From the NCBI GenBank assembly GCA_045658005.1, contig JAZOUD010000123.1, forward strand, positions 19,655 to 83,654: a DNA stretch of 64,000 bases, written 5' to 3'. A program made the translations under genes and the position numbers. Positions 33,378 through 42,026 of the stretch are shown here, one piece after another. The DNA is from UBA2862 sp045658005 (GTDB taxonomy: Bacteria > Bacillota > Clostridia > Christensenellales > Aristaeellaceae). The notes below the pieces were generated by a model. It was not told the origin of the DNA. It did not search any database and saw nothing but the letters and a program-made list of their open reading frames with translations. Every line of letters begins with the position of its first letter. Positions within the stretch are counted from its first letter, which is position 1.

Positions 33378-36179
33378 CTATGCCTTCTCCGCTTTTCTGC
33401 GCAGCAGGATCAACAGCGCCAGCGCTGCCATCGCCACCGCCAGATACAGCGGGAGATTGCTGTTATCGCCGGTGGGGATCCTGTCCCGAACCGTCAGGGT
33501 GACCTCCCGGCTGATGGTTCGTATTCCGGCAGCGTCCGTAACGACGCATCTGAACCTGCAGCCGTTCCACTTCTTCTCGACATCATCGCGGGACATCACG
33601 GAATCGGTAAAGCCGGGCAGATCGACCCACTTCCCGCGCTTCTCATTCCAAATCTGCCACTGGTACGCGTAGGGCTGTCGGCCGCCTCCGACCTCCACAG
33701 AGAAGGATACATCCTCGCCCGACTGAACAACGACGTCCCTCGGCTGCCGGATGAAGGTCAGCGGGTTCTGCGGCTGGACGGACACCATGAAGGGATTGGA
33801 ATACAGGTAGTAATGCCCATAGCCTGTCCCGTTTACATCCAGTTCCGCCCGATAGCGCCAGAGAACCAGCGACTGACCCTCGGGCAGCGCTTCAAGCAAT
33901 ACCGGCTCCGCGTCCGCCAATACGCGCTCTTCCCCGGACTGGGTCCTGCCCGTGGGGCTGGGGATGTCCTCAATCGAGGCGACAACCGAGTCCCGGGCTT
34001 CGATCTCCACGATGTAGTCCGACGCCACCCAGGGGTAATCGCAGGTCAGTCCCGCGTAGCCCCGTAGGTAGTCCCGGGCAAAATCCTCAGCGCCGTAGTC
34101 AATGCGATAGGTCCAGGGCCAGACCGTAAGCCCCCTGTGCCGGGCTGCCTGCAGCGCCTCTTCGTGGCTGTGCATATAGATGGGGTTGTAGGTGGCGTTC
34201 CAGGCGTCGAGGACTTCGAAGAGCCCGCGCAACTTCGCCTGCGTCAGGTTCGTCCCCTCCAGTCCTTCGGAATCCACATCCATCCACTCGCCCAGATTCA
34301 GCGCGCCGATGGATATCTGCGGATAATCGCTGTAAATGGCATCCAGGATCTGCGTGTTGAAGGTGATCGTAAAGAACTGGTCCCAGGCGTCGTAATCGTC
34401 CACCAGCGCCTTGTAAGCCGGAATGATGGCGGGGTTGTAGCTCTTGATCTCCGTGTCGTGGACGAGGCCGGTTCCCTTAAAAGCCTCGATGTACTCCCGC
34501 AGCGTGGGTATTCTGTAGGTCTTTTGCTCCTCCTGCCCATACAGCGTGCCGTATCGGGAGGACTCGCCCGGGAGGACTTCGTTCCAATTGATGATGCTCT
34601 CCCAGTCGAAGGGGTGCGCCTGCAGCTGCTTCAGAGTGAAGTGCTCGGCCGGATAGATTTCACCCTCCTCGTCCCGTCGGATGAAATTCAAAAGGCGCTC
34701 GGTGGTATCGTCGTGAAGTATGAAGACCTCGCCGTCCGCGCTGAGCTGGATATCGTTTTCCACCGAGTCCACACCCTCCTCGAACGCGCCCCGGGCCGAA
34801 TCCAGGGTGTTTTCCACATATGTGGAGGGATCGCCACGGTGCCCAATGATCAGGGGCGCCCGGAGCAGCGACGGCGCGTCGTCCCGGAAAAAAGACTCCG
34901 CCCGGAGAGCCGCTTCATAATCGTCCACCACCACGCCGTTGACGCCGTTGGTGTACATGGTCATGATCGTCCGCGTGTCCGTTGGCGTCTGCGCCCAAAC
35001 CGTGGACGCCAGGCTTTGAAGAAACCGCACGTTCTCCCGGCTGGCGGCCTCGGCGCTCAACAGAATCACCTTGCCGTGGGCGGCGTTGGTGGAAGCCACC
35101 ATGTCCGTCAGCGCATTTCTGTCGGGCTTACTGATGGCCGTATAGTCCAGCATGCCCCGCACATGGGTCAGATCGGCCACATCCCTGACCAGGTCCGCGT
35201 GGTCCGGCGTGGAGAGGACAAAGCAGTCCAGCAGCCCGCTTTCCGGAAGGAAGGCCTTGAGCGCCGCGGCAGTCCGGCTGTCACGGATGTAGAAGGCGGG
35301 GATCATGCCCCCCGACGTGGCGTCGATGTAGCGACCCAGGTCGTCTGAGAGGAGGCTTCCGTCCCGGTCGTACACGTTCAGCTTTTCATCCAGCCATACG
35401 ATGGCCGTGGCGGGGCGCTGTGACCCGGTCGCTGTGGCCAGGGCGTCAGGGCCCGCGCGCCAGGCGACAGTTGCCGCCATGGCCCAGGAGGTGTCCGGCT
35501 CATAGACATCGGTATAGGGCAGCTTGGCCTTCCCGATCGCCTCCGTTTCGACCCTGCCGCACAGCGCGCAGGCGCGCCGTTTCTCACCCTCCCGGGTTCG
35601 GGTGGCTTCTCTGACGGTCTCCCACTCTCCCCAGTCATGGGCTTCGGGATCAATGGGAAGCACTTCCGTCATGACGTGCGAGGGATCGACCTTGCAGACC
35701 CTTGTTACGCTGCCGGGGCTTATACAGGTGGCGTCGGTTTCACTGCCCAGGTCTTCGTCCCAATAGTGTTCTGCCTTCACTTCGGCGATGATCACGAGCC
35801 TGTCGCGCTGACGGAGCAGGGGTTCTGTCCTGACATATTCCATGGATTCGGCATCGTACACAGCGACGCGGGTATTGCCGTCAAAGCGATACCCAGCCTT
35901 GGCTTCGAGGGTCACGTAAGCCGTATAGGTCTCATCGCCCTCGAAGGTTCCCTGGAAGGGGATATAACCGGAGGCGTCCCAGGCGGTAATCCAGGCGCTG
36001 GGTTCCCCTTGCGTCGCGGCTTCCCGGGCTTGTATATCGCATTCCGGCATATCGGGTTCCGACCCGCAAATCGGCCTGCTGATTTCGATTTTCAGCAAGC
36101 CGACGGCGCTTTCGGCCTCCGCCGTCATGCACAGGCCCAACATGGCAAGGATCAGCAGCACCCTCAAAAACCTTCTCAT
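33378..36179 (-). CDS. Surface-anchored protein with glycerophosphodiester phosphodiesterase domain
   Basis: A 933-residue exported protein (start ATG 36179, SD GGAAGGTG). Signal peptide to about residue 24; a Cys-containing region (CISPGSVTRVC ... CALCG, about 150-215); a degenerate first TIM-barrel-like part (about 260-430) without catalytic residues; a GDPD domain (about 445-710) with IIGHRGD, ENTLDS, VENDIQLSADGEVFILHDD keeping the His/Glu/Asp set; an Ig-like domain (about 805-895); and a C-terminal tail TGDNSNLPLY, hydrophobic helix, RRKAEKA. The expected LPxTG is degenerate (RIPTG). GDPD enzymes hydrolyse glycerophosphodiesters; teichoic acid or lipid head groups are possible substrates. 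The Ig-like domain and tail match the 1836-residue protein at 48.6-54.1 kb. Confidence 0.88.
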   Translation of the reverse strand: MRRFLRVLLILAMLGLCMTAEAESAVGLLKIEISRPICGSEPDMPECDIQAREAATQGEPSAWITAWDASGYIPFQGTFEGDETYTAYVTLEAKAGYRFDGNTRVAVYDAESMEYVRTEPLLRQRDRLVIIAEVKAEHYWDEDLGSETDATCISPGSVTRVCKVDPSHVMTEVLPIDPEAHDWGEWETVREATRTREGEKRRACALCGRVETEAIGKAKLPYTDVYEPDTSWAMAATVAWRAGPDALATATGSQRPATAIVWLDEKLNVYDRDGSLLSDDLGRYIDATSGGMIPAFYIRDSRTAAALKAFLPESGLLDCFVLSTPDHADLVRDVADLTHVRGMLDYTAISKPDRNALTDMVASTNAAHGKVILLSAEAASRENVRFLQSLASTVWAQTPTDTRTIMTMYTNGVNGVVVDDYEAALRAESFFRDDAPSLLRAPLIIGHRGDPSTYVENTLDSARGAFEEGVDSVENDIQLSADGEVFILHDDTTERLLNFIRRDEEGEIYPAEHFTLKQLQAHPFDWESIINWNEVLPGESSRYGTLYGQEEQKTYRIPTLREYIEAFKGTGLVHDTEIKSYNPAIIPAYKALVDDYDAWDQFFTITFNTQILDAIYSDYPQISIGALNLGEWMDVDSEGLEGTNLTQAKLRGLFEVLDAWNATYNPIYMHSHEEALQAARHRGLTVWPWTYRIDYGAEDFARDYLRGYAGLTCDYPWVASDYIVEIEARDSVVASIEDIPSPTGRTQSGEERVLADAEPVLLEALPEGQSLVLWRYRAELDVNGTGYGHYYLYSNPFMVSVQPQNPLTFIRQPRDVVVQSGEDVSFSVEVGGGRQPYAYQWQIWNEKRGKWVDLPGFTDSVMSRDDVEKKWNGCRFRCVVTDAAGIRTISREVTLTVRDRIPTGDNSNLPLYLAVAMAALALLILLRRKAEKA

Positions 36180-36355
36180 ATCCGTCACACCTTCCTCATC
36201 CTACCGCGCGGCAGGATCAATGGCATCGGCGCCGCGAATGCCTGCTGATCGTATAACATACATCCCATATTGTAACGCATCACCCATCTTATTTCAAGTC
36301 TGAATTATGAGGAAAATGGTGCAGCTATTCACCACACCTCGTCAACATTTTTTTA

Positions 36356-36775
36356 ATGGGACGGTGTGTACAAACGATGTCCTCACCGCCCATATGGTCG
36401 GATGCGGGAAACGAGCATTCCCGCATCCTGTCAGAACAGCCAACCCTGAAAGCCCACAAGGGCTCCATGGTGCTTCCGGCGGTCGCGCTGTATCGAGCCC
36501 TGTCTGTCGAGGGCATGGATGCGGAGCCGCTTCTGAACACCTATGGCGACCGGATGGGGAAGCGCTTCGCCGGGATCGTTCATGGATTCACCAGGCTCCC
36601 AGGCGTTTCCCGTTTCATCTGGAATCACGTCGACGGCATCATGAATAAAATGAGCGGCGAAGCGCTCGGCTACAAGCGGAGAATCGTCTCCAAGCCACCG
36701 GAAATGTACGGCGTGGATATCCTGTCCTGTCCCTATCATGAGCTTGCAAGGGATCTTGGATGTGATGGGCTTTAG
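36356..36775 (+). CDS. L-2-amino-thiazoline-4-carboxylate hydrolase family protein, probably truncated
   Basis: 139 residues. KAHKGSMVLPAVALYRAL and PPEMYGVDILSCPYHELARDLGC fit this family, whose members usually run past 200 residues and continue after the Cys-containing segment. The stop shortly after DLGC suggests 3' truncation. No good SD is visible before ATG 36356 or 36377, so the 5' end may also be damaged. The stop overlaps that of the convergent LysR gene by 4 bases. Confidence 0.55.
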   Translation: MGRCVQTMSSPPIWSDAGNEHSRILSEQPTLKAHKGSMVLPAVALYRALSVEGMDAEPLLNTYGDRMGKRFAGIVHGFTRLPGVSRFIWNHVDGIMNKMSGEALGYKRRIVSKPPEMYGVDILSCPYHELARDLGCDGL

Positions 36776-37659
36776 CCTTGGGTTCGGATAAAGCTGCGCC
36801 TGATCTGTTCGATAAACCTTTCCGCGATAGGCGTTAATGCCTGATATCGATTCCAAATCAAATACAGCTTGCTCTCCAGCCGGGGTTCCAGTGACCTGAA
36901 AGTAAGCCCGCTGCTCTCCGAAACATCCACAAGATGCTGAAAGGACAGCTGATACCCCAGCCCCTCCCGGACGAACATGGATGCGTTGTAGGCGAGACGG
37001 AAAGAGCCCTCAAGATGGAGCTCCGGGAAGCGATCTCCGGCCCATCCCTGGATGTCGCCCTCCCAGCCCTGTTCGGAGGTAAACAGCGGAAGGCCAATGA
37101 GATCATCCACGCAGATAGTTTCTTTCTCTGCCAGCGGGTCTTCTTTGGGAAGGATGAGCCCCCAGGTATCGCCCTCCGGGAAGGATGAAAACTCGTATTT
37201 TCTGTCGTTTGGCTTTTCACAGATCACGGCGAAGTCCAGCAGGCCCTTATCCAGCTTTTCCGTCACCTGTTCGGTATCGCCGCTGGTGATGTGGTATTTC
37301 AAACCGGGATACTGCGCCTTGAGGGCACGGAGCTCCCTGGCGAGATATCGGATCTGGAAGGATTCCGCGAGGCCGAAGTACAGCTCACCGCCGGTGATGT
37401 CGTCCAACGAAAGGAACTCCTTTTCGATCTTGTCCGCCATCGTAATCAGATCCTCCGCCCGGTCCCGCAGCAGCACGCCCTCATCCGTCAAGGCGATACT
37501 GAAGCTGTGGCGGGTAAACAGCTTCTTGCCCAGCTCGTCCTCCAGCGCCTTCAGCGCCTTGGAGAGGGTCGGCTGGGTGACATGGAGCAGCTCCGCCGCG
37601 CGGGTCATGTTCTCCTCCCGGGCCACCGCAAGAAAGTATCGCAAGGTGCGTATTTCCAC
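36772..37659 (-). CDS. LysR-family transcriptional regulator
   Basis: A 295-residue regulator. The N-terminal winged helix-turn-helix (LRYFLAVAREENMTRAAELLHVTQPTLSKALKAL is the LysR signature region; its core lies at about residues 7-40) is followed by a periplasmic-binding-protein-like effector domain (about 90-290). It is divergent from the ferredoxin/aldo-keto reductase genes with two overlapping palindromes between them, so it most likely controls that cluster and itself. Effector unknown. Confidence 0.93.
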   Translation of the reverse strand: MEIRTLRYFLAVAREENMTRAAELLHVTQPTLSKALKALEDELGKKLFTRHSFSIALTDEGVLLRDRAEDLITMADKIEKEFLSLDDITGGELYFGLAESFQIRYLARELRALKAQYPGLKYHITSGDTEQVTEKLDKGLLDFAVICEKPNDRKYEFSSFPEGDTWGLILPKEDPLAEKETICVDDLIGLPLFTSEQGWEGDIQGWAGDRFPELHLEGSFRLAYNASMFVREGLGYQLSFQHLVDVSESSGLTFRSLEPRLESKLYLIWNRYQALTPIAERFIEQIRRSFIRTQG

Positions 37660-37684
37660 AGATCATCACTCCATTTATGCTGAA

Positions 37685-37719
37685 CATGATATTCGAATCA
37701 TGAATACTATGATATTCAT
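37685..37719. promoter_or_regulatory. Two overlapping palindromes: LysR-type operator
   Basis: CATGAT-N6-ATCATG (37685-37702) overlaps ATGAATA-N6-TATTCAT (37700-37719). Both have the dyad layout of LysR binding sites and lie 26-60 bases upstream of the LysR start. Confidence 0.6.
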
Positions 37720-37740
37720 TATAACCATTAGCGAAGTCAT

Positions 37741-37767
37741 TTGCAAGCGTATATAATGAAGTTGCAA
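37741..37767 (+). promoter_or_regulatory. Promoter region of the ferredoxin/aldo-keto reductase cluster
   Basis: TATAAT at 37752-37757, flanked by direct repeats TTGCAA at 37741 and 37762. The -35 region is poor, as expected for an activator-dependent promoter. Confidence 0.45.
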
Positions 37768-37795
37768 ACCAAAGAAATGAAGGAACCGCTTAGAT

Positions 37796-38139
37796 GAACG
37801 GTTCAGCAGGCGCCCGCGGATGAAATCGACTTCTACCAGCACTTCGAGGAGTGGAGCAAGCAGACCGGCCCCATGTACGCCTTTCCGTTGTACAAGGTTA
37901 CAGACGGCTGCGTGGGCTGCGGCACCTGCACGCGCGTGTGTCCCCGGGGCTGCGTGCGTCTGGAGGACAGAAAGCCGACCTGGGATTACACCCACTGTAT
38001 CAACTGCATGGCCTGCATCCAGGCGTGCCCTGCAAAGGCGATCCGGTTTATGACGGTGAAGGAGCCCAACCCCGACGCACGCTACAAGAATCCCCACATC
38101 GCGCTGAAGGAGATCATCCAGGCAAACCGGCAGCAATAG
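37796..38139 (+). pseudogene. 2[4Fe-4S] ferredoxin domain, 5'-truncated
   Basis: The open frame contains DFYQHFEEWSKQ, then a bacterial ferredoxin module with CVGCGTCTRVCPRGC and CINCMACIQACP, eight cluster Cys residues. The sequence resembles the C-terminal part of flavodoxin-ferredoxin (EFR1-like) proteins, but the flavodoxin part is missing: an in-frame stop lies at about 37793. The first internal ATG (37873) lacks an SD. A short ORF at 37793 with a GAAGGA SD could be a frameshifted start. The ferredoxin could donate electrons to the next gene product if expressed. Confidence 0.6.
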
Positions 38140-38167
38140 TATAAATATGAAGTGAGGAGGAAAACAC

Positions 38168-39304
38168 ATGATTTACAGGGATTTTCAGGGCATGAAGCTG
38201 TCCGCGCTGGGCTTTGGCGCGATGCGACTGCCGGTGATCGACGGGGACGACGGCAGGATCGACGAGGCCGTCGCGCTGCGCATGGTGGACACGGCCATGC
38301 AAAACGGAATGAATTATTACGACACGGCCTGGGGCTACCACGGGGAAAGCTCCGAGCTCGTCCTGGGCAAGGCGCTGGCCCGCTATCCCAGGGACAGCTT
38401 CTACGTGGCCACCAAGTTTCCCGGCTACGACGCCGCCAACTGGGGAAAGGTGGAGGAGATCTTCGAGCGCCAGCTTACGAAGCTTGGCGTGGATCACTTC
38501 GACTTCTACCTGTTCCACAACGTGTGCGAGATGAACATCGACGCCTATCTGGACGACGGGAAGTACGGCATCTACAGCTACCTGATGCAGCAGAAGCGCA
38601 ACGGCCGCATCCTCCACCTGGGCTTCTCCTGCCACGGGGCCATGCCGGTGCTGAAAAGATTCCTGGACGCCTACGGCAAGGACATGGAGTTCTGCCAGCT
38701 GCAGCTGAACTACCTGGACTGGACCTTCCAGGGCGGCAGGGACAAGGTGGCGCTGCTGGATCAGTGGCACATCCCCGTGTGGGTGATGGAGCCCCTGCGC
38801 GGCGGCAGGCTGGCGAAGCAGGCCCCGGCATATGAGGCCGAGCTGAAGGCCCTGCGCCCCGACGAGGAGATCCCGGCCTGGGCGTTCCGCTTCCTGCAGA
38901 GCATTCCCTCCGTGACCATGATCCTCTCCGGCATGTCCAACGAGGAGCAGCTGGAAAAGAACCTCGCCACCTTCGCCGAGGACAAGAAGCTGACCGACGA
39001 TGAGATGCGGGCGCTGATGGGCGTCGCCGACAGGATGCTGTCCGTGGGCACCGTGCCCTGCACCGCCTGCCACTACTGCGTCAGCCACTGTCCCCAGGGG
39101 CTGGACATCCCCCACCTGATCGCGCTGTACAACGAGCACGCCTACACCGGCGGCGGCTTCATCGCGCCTATGGCCCTGAGCGCCCTGCCGGAGGACAAGC
39201 GTCCGCAGGCGTGCTTGGCCTGCCGCAGCTGTGAGCAGGTCTGCCCACAGCAGATCAAGATCTCCGAAGTGATGGCGGACTTCTCCACGAAGCTGGGAGG
39301 CTGA
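38168..39304 (+). CDS. Aldo/keto reductase with C-terminal 4Fe-4S domain
   Basis: A 378-residue protein. The aldo/keto reductase barrel (about 1-285) has LGFGAMRLP, the Asp/Tyr pair in YYDTAWGYHG, catalytic Lys in VATKFPG and LFHNV. A C-terminal ferredoxin-like part (about 295-378) carries CTACHYCVSHCP and CLACRSCEQVCP. This fusion is common in Clostridia and suggests coupling of NAD(P)H or carbonyl chemistry to ferredoxin; the substrate is unknown. SD GAGGAGG precedes the ATG. Likely operon with the ferredoxin fragment and the next reductase (4-base gap). Confidence 0.92.
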   Translation: MIYRDFQGMKLSALGFGAMRLPVIDGDDGRIDEAVALRMVDTAMQNGMNYYDTAWGYHGESSELVLGKALARYPRDSFYVATKFPGYDAANWGKVEEIFERQLTKLGVDHFDFYLFHNVCEMNIDAYLDDGKYGIYSYLMQQKRNGRILHLGFSCHGAMPVLKRFLDAYGKDMEFCQLQLNYLDWTFQGGRDKVALLDQWHIPVWVMEPLRGGRLAKQAPAYEAELKALRPDEEIPAWAFRFLQSIPSVTMILSGMSNEEQLEKNLATFAEDKKLTDDEMRALMGVADRMLSVGTVPCTACHYCVSHCPQGLDIPHLIALYNEHAYTGGGFIAPMALSALPEDKRPQACLACRSCEQVCPQQIKISEVMADFSTKLGG

Positions 39305-39308
39305 TGGG

Positions 39309-40211
39309 ATGAAAAAGACGGCGTCTCTCCTGATGGCGATGCTGCTGTTTGCCCTGAACGTGCGCGCGGAATCCACTCAGGCTGGCGTGTTCGACTTCGA
39401 GACCCGCACCGTCCGCCTGAACAGCGGCTATACCATGCCCATCATGGGCCTGGGCACCTATGCCCTCGACCACGACACCTGCGTCAACTCCGTGATGACC
39501 CTGCTGGAAAGCGGCGGCAGGCTCATCGACACGGCCTATATGTACGGCAACGAGGAGGCCGTGGGCGAAGGCGTCCGCCGGGGCATGGCCGAATACGGCA
39601 TCCCCCGGGAGGACATCTTCGTCATCACCAAAATCTACCCCAGCCAGTTCGGCGACCCCGAGGCAGCCGTCGATATGGCGCTTCAAAAGCTGGACATCGG
39701 ATACATCGACATGATGCTGCTGCACCACCCCGGCGCGGGCGACGTGGAGGCCTACAGGATCATGGAGCAGTACGTTGAAACCGGTAAAATCCACGCTCTG
39801 GGCCTGTCCAACTGGTATGTGGAGGAGCTGACGGAGTTCCTGCCGCAGGTGACGGTCATGCCTGCGCTGGTGCAGAACGAGGTCCACCCCTACTACCAGG
39901 AGCAGGACGTGGTGCCGTTCATCCAGGAAAAGGGCATCGTCGTCCAGTGCTGGTATCCGCTGGGCGGCAGGGGCTACACACAGGCGCTGCTGAACGATGA
40001 AACCATCGCCGGTATTGCCGCCGCTCACAGCGTTTCATCGGCCCAGGTCATCCTGCGCTGGGATCTGCAACGCGGGATTGTGGTGATCCCCGGCTCCTCC
40101 AACCCGGAGCACATCCGGGAGAACCTCGACCTGTTTGACTTCGAACTCAGCGATGAAGAGATGAAACAAATCGCCTCTCTTGATCGCGGAGAGAAGCACG
40201 ACTGGTACTGA
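39309..40211 (+). CDS. Aldo/keto reductase with an N-terminal signal peptide
   Basis: A 300-residue protein. The reductase barrel has MPIMGLGTYAL, the catalytic Asp/Tyr in LIDTAYMYGNEEAVG, Lys in FVITKIYP, His in MLLHHPG, and C-terminal VVIPGSSNPEHIREN (NADPH binding). It fits the 2,5-diketo-gluconate/AKR5-like branch. Unusually, the N terminus (MKKTASLLMAMLLFALNVRA, then ES) is a typical signal peptide with a cleavage site after residue 20, while homologues are cytosolic. NADPH is not expected outside the cell, so export is puzzling. SD GGGAGG overlaps the end of the previous gene. Confidence 0.88.
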   Translation: MKKTASLLMAMLLFALNVRAESTQAGVFDFETRTVRLNSGYTMPIMGLGTYALDHDTCVNSVMTLLESGGRLIDTAYMYGNEEAVGEGVRRGMAEYGIPREDIFVITKIYPSQFGDPEAAVDMALQKLDIGYIDMMLLHHPGAGDVEAYRIMEQYVETGKIHALGLSNWYVEELTEFLPQVTVMPALVQNEVHPYYQEQDVVPFIQEKGIVVQCWYPLGGRGYTQALLNDETIAGIAAAHSVSSAQVILRWDLQRGIVVIPGSSNPEHIRENLDLFDFELSDEEMKQIASLDRGEKHDWY

Positions 40212-40376
40212 GAAAGAGAACCGTCCGCGGTCTGGGCATATATGTCAAAGCTTCATTTCTTTCGCTGGGAATTCTATCGGTGACAGACTGATGGTTCCAC
40301 CGTGCCTGCGCGTTCTCGGAGCTCGGCCACGCGTGCGGAAGGGCGGCGGCGTTCATGAATGCGACGCCGCGCGGCA

Positions 40377-40880
40377 TCATGCCGGCCCGAAGCCCAGGAC
40401 CCTGCGCATGCATCGGCGCTCCTTGACACAGCTCATGATGAACCAGCAGATCTGGCTTGTCAGGGACGCAATCCAAATGCCCCAGACGCCGCAGGACAGC
40501 GCCGATGTCAGCATGAAGGCCACTGCCGGATTGATGAACAGCACGCAGATCGTCGCCATGATCCGGGGCGATTTCACATCGCCCATGCCGCGCATGGCAG
40601 CGACATTGATGATGCGGATGATCTGCAGAAGCGTCAGCGCGGCCGCGACATAAGTATAGGAAATACCATGCGCGATGGCTTCAGCATCCCGGAAGAACTG
40701 GCTGTAGAATCTGTGCGCGCCAAGGATATAGACGGCGCTGAGCACTATGGATACCACAGCGCCCACGATCTGGCTCAGGCGGACATAATCCTTGACCTCC
40801 CGGTATTGCCTGGCGCCCATTTTCTGTCCTGTCAGTGTTAACACCGCGGCCTGAATGCCGTCGTCAAAGGATCTGCCATG
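40377..40880 (-). pseudogene. MATE-family efflux transporter, C-terminal fragment
   Basis: The frame reads FDDGIQAAVLTLTGQKMGARQY then about four helices (VGAVVSIVLSAVYILGAH, YTYVAAALTLLQIIRIINVAAMRGMGD, ICVLFINPAVAFML, GVWGIWIASLTSQICWFI) and ends VKERRCMRRVLGFGPA. This is the second half of a 450-residue MATE exporter. The first half is absent. A remnant of a drug/cation antiporter gene. Confidence 0.82.
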
Positions 40881-40991
40881 TATCCAGGATACAAAGCACC
40901 TCTTTTTCCATCAGATGGCTGTCCATGGCCTTACCTCTTCATCTACAGATGTCTCTTCCCCAAAGGCACGACAGAAGCCGGAGCCTATGCT

Positions 40992-41369
40992 TCACTCCGG
41001 ATCGAAATAACTGTATTTTCTGAATCGTTCAAACACAAACACCGCTCTCTTTTCCGAGGCGCCGTCCGCTCGAAGGACTTCCTCTGTTTCCCGTTTGGAG
41101 CAGGCGCAGATCACATTTTCGCCGTCCTTCAGAAGCTTGTCCACGAGCATAAAGAGAAAGGTAAACTCACCGGCCAGAAAGACCGCGTCCGCGCCCAGCG
41201 CCTCTATGCGCGCCGCGAAATCGCCGGCAAGCTTCCGGAGTCCGTTCTCATCCAGCCGGGGGTCCACCTGGGGTAAGGGAATATCCAGTATCTCCCCATA
41301 TACGCTCGCGGCCGCCCTCTGGGACGGGCCCCACAGGCGGCTGGGATGATTGCTGCAATTGATCAGCAT
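40992..41369 (-). CDS. Small conserved-looking protein, function not assigned
   Basis: 125 residues from ATG 41369 (a longer in-frame start reads upstream remnant DNA). It starts LINCSNHPSRLW and continues with GEILDIPLPQVDP, ALGADAVFLAGEFTFLFMLVDKLL, VICACSKRETEEV and VFVFERFRKY: a probable alpha/beta Rossmann-like fold with NHPS and E-F-T-F motifs. I recall similar small proteins in Clostridia, some annotated near CRISPR loci, but no CRISPR or cas gene is present here. Function unknown. Confidence 0.55.
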   Translation of the reverse strand: MLINCSNHPSRLWGPSQRAAASVYGEILDIPLPQVDPRLDENGLRKLAGDFAARIEALGADAVFLAGEFTFLFMLVDKLLKDGENVICACSKRETEEVLRADGASEKRAVFVFERFRKYSYFDPE

Positions 41370-41437
41370 GGCGTTCGCTCCCCGTCTATTTCCATTGATT
41401 TTCCAATCGCCGTACCATGCGCGGCCTATGTCTGTCT

Positions 41438-41710
41438 CTAATGGGTTCGTATATCCTTCCCGGCGGTAAAGCCATACCGCCCGACCGCTTCCGCATTCAG
41501 ATTGAGCACAAATGCTCCGAAATCGCGGATCATTCGGCAGGAAGCGCGGGAGGGCCGTATGGATACTTCCACCATTGGCGGGTCCGTGCAGACCGCTCCG
41601 GTCCATCCGGCGGTCATGATACTGCTCCTTCCGTCTTCCGTCCCGCTGCTCACCAGCAGCACCGGCACCGGATACAGCAGCGTCTTGAGGGCATACTCCA
41701 CTTTTCCCAT
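41438..41710 (-). pseudogene. Flavin reductase-like (FMN-binding split barrel) protein, N-terminal fragment
   Basis: From ATG 41710 (SD GGGGAGAT) the product is 90 residues: VEYALKTLLYPVPVLLVSS, SSIMTAGWTGAVCTDPPMVEVSIRPSR, FVLNLNAEAVGRYGFTAGKD. This is the start of a flavin-reductase-like domain; relatives are 160-190 residues and continue after the GKD region. Here a stop follows three codons later, and the next gene starts 69 bases on. Truncated. Confidence 0.75.
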
Positions 41711-42026
41711 AGCAATCTCCCCTGCCCTATTCTGCAAGCGTCCGCATATTCCGCAGCGTCGCGTTCCCGTTCACCTGCGATAATAGCACAGTTCCAACAT
41801 GATTACAAGCGTCTATGACTAAGCTTTATGTGGTCTTTTCTATGCACATGTGTTACAATATGTATGGCTTGCCTTAATCCTTATAGTCCAGCCATTTCAG
41901 GTCATGTTGAATGAACTTCTTTTCGCACTCTATTCTCAGATTACTCCTGCTGAGCGCAGCGCTTTGAGGACTAATAACGTCGCTCACACGGCGAATTGAT
42001 GACGAATATTGAAAGGACGTGGCTTC

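Noticed and set aside
40992..41369. CRISPR-associated protein
   Set aside because: No repeat array or other cas gene in the window; similarity is only from memory, so a function was not assigned.
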